This document shows positions 10,861 to 20,964 of a stretch of 64,000 nucleotides of DNA, in pieces. Every line of letters starts with the position of its first letter. The stretch's first letter is position 1. Both the position numbers and the translations under genes were made by a program. The notes beneath the pieces were generated by a model that was given only the letters and a program-made list of their open reading frames with translations, was not told the DNA's origin and ran no database searches. The stretch lies in NCBI GenBank assembly GCA_009746045.1, contig RPFO01000594.1, positions 354,501 to 418,500 on the forward strand. The letters are read 5' to 3'. Origin of the DNA: Mesostigma viride (taxonomy: Eukaryota; Streptophyta; Mesostigmatophyceae; Mesostigmatales; Mesostigmataceae).

Positions 10861-11325
10861 AAGCCCACCGCTGGTATCGGGCCACGCCTCTCTGGTAATA
10901 TGGGCGCGGGACGTCTCCACGCGGGCCACCCGCTCGGAGTAAGTTCGCGCTTCTCAGCGCGGACTCTGGGAATCCGCAGAGATGCTGCCCGCCGACATCT
11001 CGTTCGTACATGCGCGACGTCTAACTTCTCGTTGGGCATCCGGTTCCAATTTGGGCCGTTTCTGGTTGCGCCCGATATCCTCGGAATCCAGCTTAGTCGG
11101 GTAGGTCGAGCCGCCCGTTGGCCGGGTCGGTCCCGTCCCGACAAGAACCGTCATCCCCCCCGTTCCTTGGGTCCAAATGGTTCGCACGGCATCACCGTCC
11201 CGTTGTTGGATCGGTGTCACCGCAGGTGTGACAGAACCGCCCGTTCGCCGAGTCGGCCCTGTTTGCACCTGGCGTTGATCAGGAGTCTTAGGCTCCGCCA
11301 CTGGCTGCGGGACGTTCATGTCCAT
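10861..11325 (-). pseudogene. Additional ORF of the chromovirus, upstream part
   Basis: Two overlapping minus-strand frames occur here. One (ATG at 11011) runs into the TIR element at 10860 and continues in frame at 5938 if that insertion is removed. The other (10954-11325) is rich in Thr, Gly, Pro and Gln and ends before it. A frameshift between them may hide a longer original ORF beginning near 11325. No domain recognised. Confidence 0.5.
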
Positions 11326-11598
11326 ATGTCCATCCGCAAGTCAACGTTGTCAGCGAACAACGATATCTCTGGCTCCTCGCTGTCGGGCTGCTGTGGAAGC
11401 ATCTGCGATCATCGCACACTCGACTTAAGGCGTGTGAGTGTGAAAGAGGGGTACACTTGATACTAGGCTCTTATACCCAATTACCACGATGGTGCGTACA
11501 CATCGACGTGAATAACACAAGTGCCTTCGCGGCATCCTGGCTACACGTGATCAAGCCCGTTGTCATAGCGCCCCCACCACTACTACCTTCGCGGTAGC

Positions 11599-12156
11599 CT
11601 AGTGGAGGGCATGCTGGGCCTTATACTCGCGAAGCAGACGTTCACACCCTTCTAGCTCATTCTCGGTTCGCCACGAATCCTCGTAATCATGCTGAGCAAA
11701 ACGCCACCGTACGCGATACTGTCGCTGTCTACCTCTCCCACGCTTGATGTCCCGGTGGTCCACGATCTCGGCCACCTCGTCTTCCTGTTCTCCAGTCTCG
11801 GGGTTGTACTCGACAGGGGCCGGCGGGTTGAGCCGACCTTGGATGGAGTTCTGGTGGTATAACTTGAGCTGGTCTCGATGGAAGTTGGAGGAAGTGTTCC
11901 AGGAGCTCGGGATGTCCACCTTGAACATCACATCTCCAAGCTTCTCCAGAACCTTGTGTGGCCCCAGGAACATAGGACGGAGCTTTGTCTTGAGCTCACC
12001 CTCTACCTTCTCAGAGAAACGTCCTAGGCGGGGGCCTTCCACCAGTACCCAGTCGCCCACCTCGATGGCCGGCGTGCGCGCATCTAGGCGGCCAGCAGTC
12101 CTCGCCATATAGATAGCGCTCAGCGGCGGCCCGGTAGCCCTTGACCGCACTGTCAT
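11599..12156 (-). pseudogene. Integrase C-terminus and chromodomain
   Basis: The first half is the integrase C-terminal fold (VGDWVLVEGPRLG, LGPHKVLEKLGDVMFKVDIP). The end is a chromodomain: VAEIVDHRDI, then YRVRWRF, then DYEDSWRTENEL. The chromodomain defines the chromovirus group of Ty3/gypsy and is thought to steer integration to modified histones. The canonical aromatic cage is only partly kept, since YEDSW replaces the usual pattern with three aromatic residues. A frameshift separates it from the catalytic core at 12253-13301. Confidence 0.88.
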
Positions 12157-12252
12157 GGGCCTGGCTCATCTGGACCAGCAGCTTAATTCTCCACCCCTTC
12201 GAGGGTGTCTCGCCGGACCGACTTTTCAGCTAAGGCTGGGCTTGTGAGAAGG

Positions 12253-13301
12253 TCAGTCGGCGTGAGCGGATGCCTGCCCGTGTTGAGGAAGAATGGCGTG
12301 CATGAAGCCATGAGCTGCCTGGGGGGCGTTATTCAGGGAGAACTCCACCAAACCCAAGAACTCTTCCCAGTTGCTTCCCACCGCGTCGGTGTAGTGGCGC
12401 ATGGTCTCTTGCACTGTGCGGTTCAGCCTCTCCACCACGTGGGAGGACGAGCTGTGATATGCTGTCCCCAGCGACACCTTGGTGCCCAGGCATTCAAAGA
12501 ACTCCTGCCAGAAGCGGGCCGTGATGAACAGCTTGTCTCGACGGTCCGATATGAATTGCCGGCTGAGTCCGTGGTACCTGAACACGTGGTGAAGGTATAG
12601 CTTAGCGCAAGCCTCGGCCGTGAGCTCGGCCGGACATGGTGCCAGGTGACACATGCGCGTCAAACGGTCCAGGAAAACCAGAATCATGCTGTTGCCATTC
12701 TTGGTCTTCCGGAAGGGGCCAACAAAATCCATCATCAAGGAATCCCAAGGGCCCACTGGGTCTGGTAGGGTCTGGGGGACCGCCTGTGAGCCCGTATTGC
12801 GGGACTTCATGATCTGACATGATGGACACTCGCGCACGTACGTCTCAATGTACTCTCGCATGCCTGGCCAGTAGAAGTTCTTTCGGGCCCGTGGCAGCAA
12901 GCGCGGTGGATCCCTTGGTGACCACCGGCGAGAGAGTCATGGAGCTCATGGAGCAGAGTCGCTCGACATATCTCCGGGACGTACAGGCGCCAGCAGTCTG
13001 GCCTCACCATGACATAGAGTCGCCCGTCCTGGAACTTGCACGGGAGCTTGCCCATCTGCTTGGGGTGCGACCTGATTGCCTTTAAGGCCGCGGGCTCCGT
13101 GACAGTGAACCGACTAATCAACGTCTCCAGGACAGAAGTGATCGTGTACGTATCCGCCTCCTCCTCAAGGGTTTGGTGCACGTACTCCGAAAAAATGGTA
13201 GGGGGCCCGATGCGCTGCAGGTGAAAAATTCCCTGAGCCGGTACCACGTGGCTGAGTGGCACTCGTGACCGGGACCCCTCCCTTTCCCCGGGGGCGCGCA
13301 C
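12253..13301 (-). pseudogene. Gypsy integrase: zinc-binding domain and catalytic core
   Basis: In the frame from 13301 the peptide LLHELHDSLAGGHQG is the His-rich start of the HHCC zinc finger. After a frameshift near 12900 the second half follows (YVRECPSCQIMK). The core has three acidic positions: MMDFVGPF, FISDRRDKL and VVERLNRTVQE, the D-D-E triad. No RNase H or RT motif precedes it. The frame upstream runs almost directly into the protease region, so roughly 1.5-2 kb of a normal pol gene is missing. Confidence 0.88.
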
Positions 13302-13389
13302 GTCCTCGCGCGCGGCCTCCCAGTCGGGAGACAGGTCGTCCTGGGTCGTGCGACCGGTGTGGAACAGATAGCGACTGTGCGGCGACCCT

Positions 13390-14300
13390 GGGTGACTTCT
13401 CGCTCGTGCGTGATGTTATGCACGTCGGGGCCCTGCATTTGGTATTCGCTGACAGGACTCCACAAGGAACCGTCAGGGAACCACACCACGCGACGCCGAA
13501 TGCTAATGTCCACATCCTGCGCGTCCAGCCAGTCGATGCCGATGATGATGTCTGCAGCTCCGAGCGGTGCGACCGTGGCTGGGAGCTCCACAGGGATGCC
13601 TTGAATCACAGCCTTGATCTCAACCCGACCACCAGGCGAGGGGCTCTTGCGACCATCTGAATAGGTCACATTCACCACTGTCGCATGTGGCCGGATGTCG
13701 TATCCTGCGCGACGCGCCAATGCCTCGTTGACGAACGACGTAGACGCACCCGTGTCCACCATGAACTGCACGTCCATGACGGTCTTGTCCTTGAGGTAGG
13801 GGTCTAATGCTGATCCCGGTACAGCCAGACCTCCCCTAAACAGGAGCAAGTTGCGGGTACCAGCCGGAGTTGCGCGCGTAGGCTGGTCGGAGCTCGCTGC
13901 GCTACCCGTGGCCGGCTGCGTGCTTGGGGCAGAGTTCTCGCCCAAGGATGCATCCGCACTTGTATTCGCTACAAGCGGGGTGCGACTATCTACTGGAACG
14001 ACTGATTCTGCGCCCGCGCTGGTATTCGCTACCAACAGGGTGTCCTTATCTAAGCTGTCTATCTGCCCGACGTTATTGACTTGCGCTACCCTATCTACCT
14101 GTCCTACATCTACCTCTATCCGTGTACGGGCAGGGACACTACGCACGAGGAACGGAGGGCCGGGAGACCGCCTCGTTCGACTGCCCGGTCCACTCTTCCC
14201 CCTCTACCTCATCGACCTCCTCGTCGCCATGCCCATAGCCGGCGACCGTCTTGCCATCCATAACCCCCGAGGCGCCATTACCCGAGTCCTGTTGCTGTGA
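13390..14300 (-). pseudogene. Chromovirus protease (retropepsin) with gag-pro linker
   Basis: The catalytic motif FMVDTGASTSFVNEAL and the C-terminal IIIGIDWLDAQDVDI mark an aspartic protease of the Ty3/gypsy type. A Ser/Thr/Ala-rich linker of about 110 residues precedes it. The frame is open up to 14300, where the tandem insertion begins. If that insertion is removed with one GAA copy, the frame continues into gag at 16300, so gag-pro was originally one ORF. Downstream the reading frame breaks where RT should start. Confidence 0.85.
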
Positions 14301-14303
14301 GAA

Positions 14304-15721
14304 TCGGATTTCTTTGAAAAGAGTTTCTCGAAGTGAGGCGGGGAATAAGGCCGCTCACGGGAGCCGCCTGGATGGTCGGCTGAACCGGGCGGGTTTGGCA
14401 GATGTAACCGGATTTGGCTAATGGCTGGCGACCTGGAATTGTTAGTAGGGGCAGTGGCCCTATTGTGCTACAATCTCGAAACAATCTTATGCTTAAAGTT
14501 TGACAGGGCCGGGTTTGTTGAACCGGTTTGTTGAATGATAATTAGAACCTTTCGGAAAGGGTATTTGATTGGTTGTTGTTTTTGTGGTACGGTAGGTGTC
14601 GCTACATTCTCAGGTTGGCGTGTTAAGTTAAGCTCGGTTGCTGATGTCAGCCCCGTGCTAGGGCAGTTTGACTACTTTGGCGGCGTAGTGACATTGTTGT
14701 GGTCTTTTTTCTTGTAAACGTTGGCTGAGCGCCGACGGCTGAGGCTATGGCGGTACAAGAAGTGCCTCACCAGCCTTGCGCTCAGCATGGGTGCGGGGCT
14801 AAAATTTGTTAACCAAATTTCCGGCATCCATGATCCCTGGCTGCTTAAGGCGGTTGGGATTCATGGCTGCCACTGGCCCGGAATTAATGTCCGGGTGATC
14901 GGGGTTTAAATGCGAAGCGGGGGCTGATGCATTATTTAATGGCTGGTTTGTTTGAAAGAAACGGCCAGCTGGCCGGGTTGGGCAAGGGCTAGCTTGCTTG
15001 ATGGTTCCGTACCTGGGGATGCTTGCGCCTCGGGTTGGGCTGTCGGCAGGCTGGCCTGCCTTTGAGTTGTCTCGTACCTGGAAATGCTTGCATTCCGGGT
15101 TGGGCTTGGCTTGAGGGCCGCCGCGGCTCGGGGGGGTAAAAAATTTAAGTCACCGTTGTGGGACACGGAGCCTCGGCGCAGGAGGCAAGGGCTGAAAGCC
15201 AACTTGATTTCGTAATCAGTGGTATTTCCACTTTTTTGTACGGAAGGAGTGTTTATGTGTTCGGCACTAGGTTGGTTGCTCTTCAAAAAAGTTGTAAACT
15301 GGGCGTCGGCTGGAATCAGCGGCGCCAGTCAGCAGCTTTTGCTTTGACTTTGTGTTCCGCGACAGCACCCCTTAGCGGACCAGAGAAGAGGTCGGCAACG
15401 AGGTCAGCGGGGGCCCCCGAGTGGGGTCAAAAATGCGAGCTGTGTCGATTGACAGTGCATGAATTTTTGTGCATTCACAGTCGCTGGGAATTAAATCTGT
15501 TTTCTGGCAACGGAGAGCGCCCATCGCGACAGGACAGCTTTTGACGGGAAAGGAAATGGTGCTTCTTTAGCGGACCGGAGGGCCAGGAAGGGGAGGTTGG
15601 GTAATCGCGAGCCATGCCTAAGGAGTTCTTAATAGCGGTTCTGTAACCGCTACCTGTCTGTATGCATCTACTTATTGTTTTAACAAAGATGCTGGTGACT
15701 ATGGTGAGCAAACGGGTGTAT
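14304..15721. mobile_element. Insertion copy 1 (1,418 bp), GAA-flanked
   Basis: The first of two head-to-tail related inserts in the gag-pro ORF. It starts TCGGATTTCTTTG and ends ACGGGTGTAT. GAA occurs at its left border (14301-14303) and again at the junction with copy 2 (15722-15724). The first 410 bp and last 120 bp are nearly identical to copy 2, but the central 880 bp are unique. No terminal inverted repeats and no coding domain seen. The superfamily is unknown. Confidence 0.7.
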
Positions 15722-15724
15722 GAA

Positions 15725-16296
15725 TCGGATTTCTTTGAAAAGAGTTTCTCGAAGTGAGGCGGGGAATAAGGCCGCTCACGGGAGCCGCCTGGATGGTCGG
15801 CTGAACCGGGCGGGTTTGGCAGATGTAACCGGATTTGGCTAATGGCTGGCGACCTGGAATTGTTAGTAGGGGCAGTGGCCCTATTGTGCTACAATCTCGA
15901 AACAATCTTATGCTTAAAGTTTGACAGGGCCGGGTTTGTTGAACCGGTTTGTTGAATGATAATTAGAACCTTTCGGAAAGGGTATTTGATTGGTTGTTGT
16001 TTTTGTGGTACGGTAGGTGTCGCTACATTCTCAGGTTGGCGTGTTAAGTTAAGCTCGGTTGCTGATGTCAGCCCCGTGCTAGGGCAGTTTGACTACTTTG
16101 GCGGCGTAGTGACATTGTTGTGGTCTTTTTTCTTGTCCCACCCACCCACCCTCTTTGGTGGCCTGGTCTGCGCGGGTAATCGCGAGCCATGCCTAAGGAG
16201 TTCTTAATAGCGGTTCTGTAACCGCTACCTGTCTGTATGCATCTACTTATTGTTTTAACAAAGATGCTGGTGACTATGGTGAGCAAACGGGTGTAT
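15725..16296. mobile_element. Insertion copy 2 (572 bp), GAA-flanked
   Basis: It has the same two ends as copy 1, but the middle is only about 35 bp (a CCCACC-rich spacer near 16137). GAA follows at 16297-16299. The near-identity of the shared parts suggests that both copies arrived recently or arose from one event. An internal deletion of copy 1 alone does not explain the different spacer. Confidence 0.7.
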
Positions 16297-16299
16297 GAA

Positions 16300-17085
16300 C
16301 AACTCATTCAACTTGCGGTTCACCCGCTGGAACGAAGGACCCGTAGCGCGGGGCGTCTGGTGCTGCGTGGGACGCTGCCGGGCGTCCTGCAGCTTCGCTG
16401 CGCGCTCGCCCGCGTTGCGAGGCCGGTCTGGGCGCCGTGCTTGTTCCGGGCGCTTACGGAAGGCAGGCCCGGAGAAACGGGGTGACGTCTGCTCGTTGCC
16501 ACGATCGCGATCCCGTGGTGGTCGCGTGCAGTCCTTCTTGAGATGACCGACCTCGCCGCACCGGAAGCATCGCGCCTTGGACGCATCGATTGCATTGACC
16601 TGGGGCGCTTCATAGTCGCCGTCCTCCTGCTCGTGGTCGATAATGTCCTCAGAGGACCCATCTTGGTCCACCGTAGTGAAGTGGACGCGACGCGGTGCAG
16701 CACCAGCATGCCGATAGGTGACCGCTGCGCGGCGGCGTGCGAGCACATCTGACACCTTTAGAAGGTACTGCTGGATCTCGATCACATCCCACTGCTCCCA
16801 CGGTATCTCAGCAAAGCGCTTTAGCACCTCATCTAGGAGTTCCGGACTCAGCGCCTCAATGAACCGCGCCCTATATTTGGTCCAGGTCAAGTCCTCAAGG
16901 CGAGCCGAGAATGCTTCAAACTCTGTCAGAAACTCGCGGAACGGCGTGGTGCCTTGGCGTAGCTTGGAAAAAGCCAGACGCTCGTGGAGCTTCCAGTCAG
17001 GGGGCACCAGCTTGCGCTCAATGCGCTCTAGTAGCTCCTCCACTGCATGTGCGAGGGTACAACAAGCGCGACGCGACACTCTCAC
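16300..17085 (-). pseudogene. Chromovirus gag, capsid and zinc knuckle
   Basis: The Retrotrans_gag-type region includes LAFSKLRQGTTPFREFLTEF and a following helical stretch ending LLDEVLKRF. A single CCHC knuckle follows (CFRCGEVGHLKKDC), and then an Arg/Pro/Gln-rich tail for nucleic acid binding. The frame stops at the insertion beginning at 16296. Upstream it continues in another frame at 17146-17441, so at least one frameshift has occurred. Confidence 0.88.
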
Positions 17086-18076
17086 AGTTGAGTATGCCGA
17101 CCACTGAGGGATCCATGCAGTTGGTGACGACGTAGGAGATAAGAATTAACCTCGGTAGCTAGCTCCCACCCATTGTGGTTGCACCACGCCCAGTAGATCT
17201 GTACCCACATACGCGTCCATTCGTCGATCTCGCGAGGGTTCATAGTTGCGCGCAGCTTGCATGGGCACTGGTTTAAAATCAGGCATGGGCGGCACCTTAA
17301 ACGCGTCGGCCCGAGGTCCGCCCACTGCGCGATATGGCGGAACGTTAAAGATCGACAACGAGTCATCTGCCGATGCAGGCGCTGACCTAGTCGCGCTGCG
17401 TTGTAGCCAGACAGACGAGGGATGCGCGTAGCCAGGATCACTGGGTGCCATGCGACTCAAGCTGAGGTTATTGCCATGCGACACGCTCGGCCGCGCAGGT
17501 CCGGCTGCTGGGACATTGCGCGCCGGATGGGATGACGCCGGCCCACCCTCATCGTATATACCGGCGGTGGGACCCTAGCCTCGACCTGCATGGTCCACAA
17601 CGATGTCGCATTGGACTGCAGGTCACTGCCAAAAGAAACCCGTCGACCGCTCGCCCACGGATGTTGTAATCGTTGGGCACGCTGCGCGTGATAATAGGTC
17701 GCGTTCTGACTAAGCGGACCAAACATCTGCGACCCGGTCGGCTGGCTTGGTGTGCTGCTGCTGCTGCTGCAACGGCGGAAGCTGCTGCGGCTGCTGCCAC
17801 TGTTGCTGCTGCGGCGGCGGTGGCTGCTGCTGCTGTACTGTCTGCTGCTGCCACTGCTGCGGCAACGGCTGTTGCTGTTCCGAATGCTGCTGTGGGGACT
17901 GCACGGGGTGCTGCTGCAGCTGCACTGCATGGCGGGTGTTGCGGCGGCTGCACTGCCCGGTGCTGGGCTGCACTCGTGGGATTCGATCTGGGCCGGGCCT
18001 CATCACCTGCCCGTTCCATAAGCTGGTTATACTCAGCCTGCATTCGCTGCGGCTGGTATTCCTCCCTATTATCCAT
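17086..18076 (-). pseudogene. Chromovirus gag N-terminus with Gln/CTG tract
   Basis: An ATG at 18076 opens a frame beginning MDNREEYQPQRMQAEYNQLM. Downstream is a CTG/CAG-rich tract at 17750-17900. It reads as polyglutamine in one minus frame and as polyalanine in another; the glutamine frame (Q-rich with WQQ and QLPP words) is probably original. Further on, two more frames carry gag-like sequence (EIDEWTRMWVQIYWAW), so the gene is broken by several frameshifts. The cysteine-rich plus-strand frame across the same tract is a shadow. Confidence 0.7.
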
Positions 18077-18179
18077 CCTATCCGCTCCTCGTGGCCTTCG
18101 CGGCTCACGGGAGGTACTAGCCAGCTCACCTGGGTGACCTACAGGACTGCCTTGCTGGTAGGACGAGCCCTGTTGTGAT

Positions 18180-18536
18180 ACCTCCTGTACCTGGTACTCT
18201 GGGCTGCCCTGCCTATATCCAAGTCTACACCGCCATCCTCGGAATGACTCCTAGCCGTGCCGCGTACCTTCTTTTTACCCCGCGGCATGTTTACCAGTAC
18301 CACATCCACAAGAGAAGGAAGGAAGGAGAGAGGAAGAAGGAGGAAAATGCCATGCACATGCCCACAAGCAATCAACCAAGCGGCTGCCCTACGTTATTCT
18401 GCTAATGTAGCTATAATATAGTAAGCTTTAATTAGTACTCTACTCCTTTAGAAACTAGGTGGCTGCCTAGGTTGGGTGCTGACAGTGAGTTGGCTGAACG
18501 TGACTGTGACAGCCTGTGTGTCCCCCGTCCTGCTCT
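18180..18536. other. Chromovirus leader, no gene seen
   Basis: This 360-bp stretch lies between the viroplasmin-like frame and the gag start. It contains a purine-rich run near 18311-18350 and TAATATAGTA words near 18412. No coding signal is recognised. Confidence 0.4.
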
Positions 18537-18887
18537 CTACTGTTGCACTATAATTGGGTGCACGGCTACGGCCCCTAGGCATTGGGCGAGTCCTAATCCG
18601 TCCTGAGGTGGTGCCTCTACGTGCAAGCCTACTGGACGTGTCATGTATTCCTGGATAAACCTATCTGCTTCCCATGCTGTCTTGAATCCCTTAAAGATAG
18701 CCCTATGCCTATCCACTATATAGTTCTTGCAGTCTACCCAGCTATAGAAAATACCTACTTTCCCTGTGGCAGCCTCCATCATGTGCCACAGCATATAGTT
18801 AAGTTGCCTAGATACATCACTATCCCAACCCCCAAGTGCTCCCTTATTATATCTAATATTATTTCTATTATTACTATTAGCCGTCAC
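18537..18887 (-). pseudogene. RNase H1 N-terminal (viroplasmin-like) domain frame
   Basis: The peptide KVGIFYSWVDCKNYIVDRHR followed by AIFKGFKTAWEADRFIQEYM fits the hybrid-binding domain found at the N-terminus of RNase H1 and in the caulimovirus inclusion protein: an aromatic pair after GI, a Trp, then KGF and an acidic helix. It lies in the sense orientation between the 5' LTR and gag, an odd place for it. The frame lacks a clear ATG upstream of the domain; the first in-frame ATG is about 30 codons in. It may be a captured host exon or the remnant of another element. Moderate confidence from motif shape alone. Confidence 0.5.
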
Positions 18888-19612
18888 ACATTTTGTCTAT
18901 TGCCAGCAGACAGAAATAGAAAAGAGAAAGGAACCTTCTTTTTACCTCTAGTGTGTGACCTGTCACAGGGGGGGGGGGATGCCAACTGGCTCTAATCTAA
19001 TCACTATCACAGAAATCAGGAGCTTCGCGCCCCTAATTCCATACAAGAGGGTAGCCTCCGTGATAACTGCCCGCCTTTTCGCAAGGACGAAGCCACGGAA
19101 ACCACCCTACCAGCGCCCACAGCTTTCGCAGCCAGGACGCTAGTCACAATACGTCACAGGAAACGACAATTTACAAACAAAACAACAAGGATGGGCGCAC
19201 ATCACCTCACCTCCTACGCGTGCAGGTAAGAGAGACGGAGCAAGGCGGTTGGCTGCAAGCGACTACCACATACTGCATGACAATACGTACCTTGACGTTG
19301 CTCAGCCGACGTTCCTCCCTATAGCTTGGCGCCGATTCCTTGTAGTGGTGCAGAGCCGAGCTCCCCGTCGGTGCCCAGTCGACAGGAGATGCTTCTAAGC
19401 CCTACACTATGACCGCCCTTTCAGCTAGACGATGCCGCCGTTCACCACAGCCAGTTTCCGGGCTGGCGGGTCGAACTCGGCTTTCTATCTCGCTAAATAT
19501 TGGGCCAGCCCTGCGCAGGCCCTGCACGCTATTAAGAATGCACCTAGCGGCTTAAACACAAGGGCTCTTCGCGAGCACCTGTGGAAAACCTCTAGAACTA
19601 CCTCCGATCCAG
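18888..19612 (-). other. Chromovirus 5' leader with primer-binding site
   Basis: On the minus strand, the base after the 5' LTR is C and then TGGATCGGAGG follows (about 19601-19611 on the plus strand). TGG is the complement of the tRNA CCA end, so this is the likely primer-binding site; the tRNA is not identified. The rest of the leader has a G run at 18967-18975 and no coding signal. Confidence 0.55.
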
Positions 19613-20283
19613 TGTTACATCCCGATCCGGATGGTGCGAAAGATCTAATCTAGTATAAGGTGCAGTTTAATAAGCCGGCATAGCCGTGCATCCGCGTACC
19701 GCGATAGCAAGCACAGATCGCAGTAAATTGACTAACTGAGCAGCGGCTTATCCTCAGCTAGGCCTTATAGCATGATTAATTAATCTAGCTATATAACACG
19801 GCATGTCATGAGGCAAATGACATCCGGATTAGTGCCCCTTGGTCTGCATGAGAGAGTCGTCAACACTCGTTTCATTAATCATCAAACCAAAGAGAGAGAG
19901 TCCATCGTCCACAGACCAATTTCACCTAGCTGCGCTACCAAGCTGGCAAGTTGGTGTGCAGGCGCGCCGACATGCGCGCCGATCTTCCAGATACTGCCGT
20001 CAAGCCCCAATAGGTTCTGTATGACGTCTAGGGCCGGCCCGGCCCCTAGAAGATCTCGTACTTCTGGCTAGGCCCAAAATAACTGGTCCGAAACACACAA
20101 AGTACCAAATGAACACACAAAGTCCCGAACTTAGGACAAATTCCCAAATAAGTCCCGAATTGAGTCCTATAGTCTGGCGGACTATGAAAGCAAGCTATCG
20201 AAAGTCCCAAACGAATAACAAATGACTTTCGACTTATTTATTGAAGGCATTGTTACGCCCATACAAAGGTCTGGGCCGTAACA
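19613..20283 (-). repeat. Chromovirus 5' LTR
   Basis: A 671-bp copy matching 4144-4811, followed by the CCTTG duplication at 20284-20288. It ends GGGCCGTAACA on the plus strand. Confidence 0.95.
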
Positions 20284-20680
20284 CCTTGTCCGCCACATGA
20301 TTGGTAGACTCCCAGTATAGGTGCATTCCTGTTTCAGGATCACCCAGTCCAAATCAGTGTGCACAGCATAACGGGTTATCAAGGAAACTGAGGAGAGATT
20401 GACTGTCAGTGTGCAATTAGTGAGCCACCACCCCAGCCTGACTGCCGGCTTGCTTCTGTAACCAGACCAGGACATGATTGCGATACCTGGCATGTAGCAC
20501 AGCTGACACAACTGCCCTACACTCAGCAGCATTGCTACTAACAGCTTTACGCCCATGTAGCCTGCTATACCATATGAGATGAGGGACATGGGTTTGTGAT
20601 TTGTCAGCGTTGCCGGAGTTATTCTGGCGGAGACTGAATAACAGTGCCGAGCGCCGGTTGTGGCGCGACGCACACACGTG
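20284..20680 (-). pseudogene. Copia RNase H remnant (part 2 of split remnant)
   Basis: Minus-strand frames give SLIWYSRLHGRKAVSSNAAE, then CRAVVSAVL. This is the same motif block as WYSRLQRRVAVSSDVSECRA in the intact copia polyprotein at 49069-52665. A frameshift follows, and the C-terminal ADALTK part lies at 4017-4143 beyond the chromovirus. The gag, integrase and RT parts expected to the right are absent, so this was already a fragment. Confidence 0.75.
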
Positions 20681-20964
20681 GACGCAAGTTACGTAGCTAG
20701 CAACTAGTCTGATGGACGTTGTGTGTAGTAACGTTGCTATTGGCCTCTAGAAGCCTCTAGAGCCTGGACACATGGCGGACAAATGTTGCGTATAGTACAG
20801 TTGTCCTAGGGAACTCGTGTGAGTGATGTGTCACGACCTATAATGTGTGCCCATTATATTGGAGTGAATTATGACAAGGAACGCCCGATCCATGGCTTCA
20901 TTCACATATCACAGCCTCACACTGAGTTCCACCAACGCCTCTCAGATCATCTTTATCTAACTCC

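Larger units (their letters stand above)
4144..20283 (-). mobile_element. Ty3/gypsy chromovirus, RT-deleted, with nested insertions
   Basis: This LTR retrotransposon reads on the minus strand. The ends are TGTTAC and GTAACA, and both flanks carry the 5-bp duplication CCTTG (4139-4143 and 20284-20288). In transcription order it has a 5' LTR, a leader with a viroplasmin-like peptide, gag with a zinc knuckle, an aspartic protease, integrase, a chromodomain, an additional ORF, a polypurine tract and a 3' LTR. Reverse transcriptase and RNase H are missing: only about 100-150 bp separate the end of the protease from the pre-integrase region. Gag and pol carry frameshifts. Two later insertions (5941-10858 and 14304-16296) inflate the length, so the element without them is about 9.2 kb. 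The two LTRs differ by about six substitutions and a few short indels. It cannot be autonomous now. Confidence 0.93.

Noticed and set aside
17747-18178. Cysteine-rich plus-strand frame resembling a secreted toxin-like peptide
   Set aside because: It is the complement of the gag CAG/CTG tract; the cysteines come from TGC repeats.
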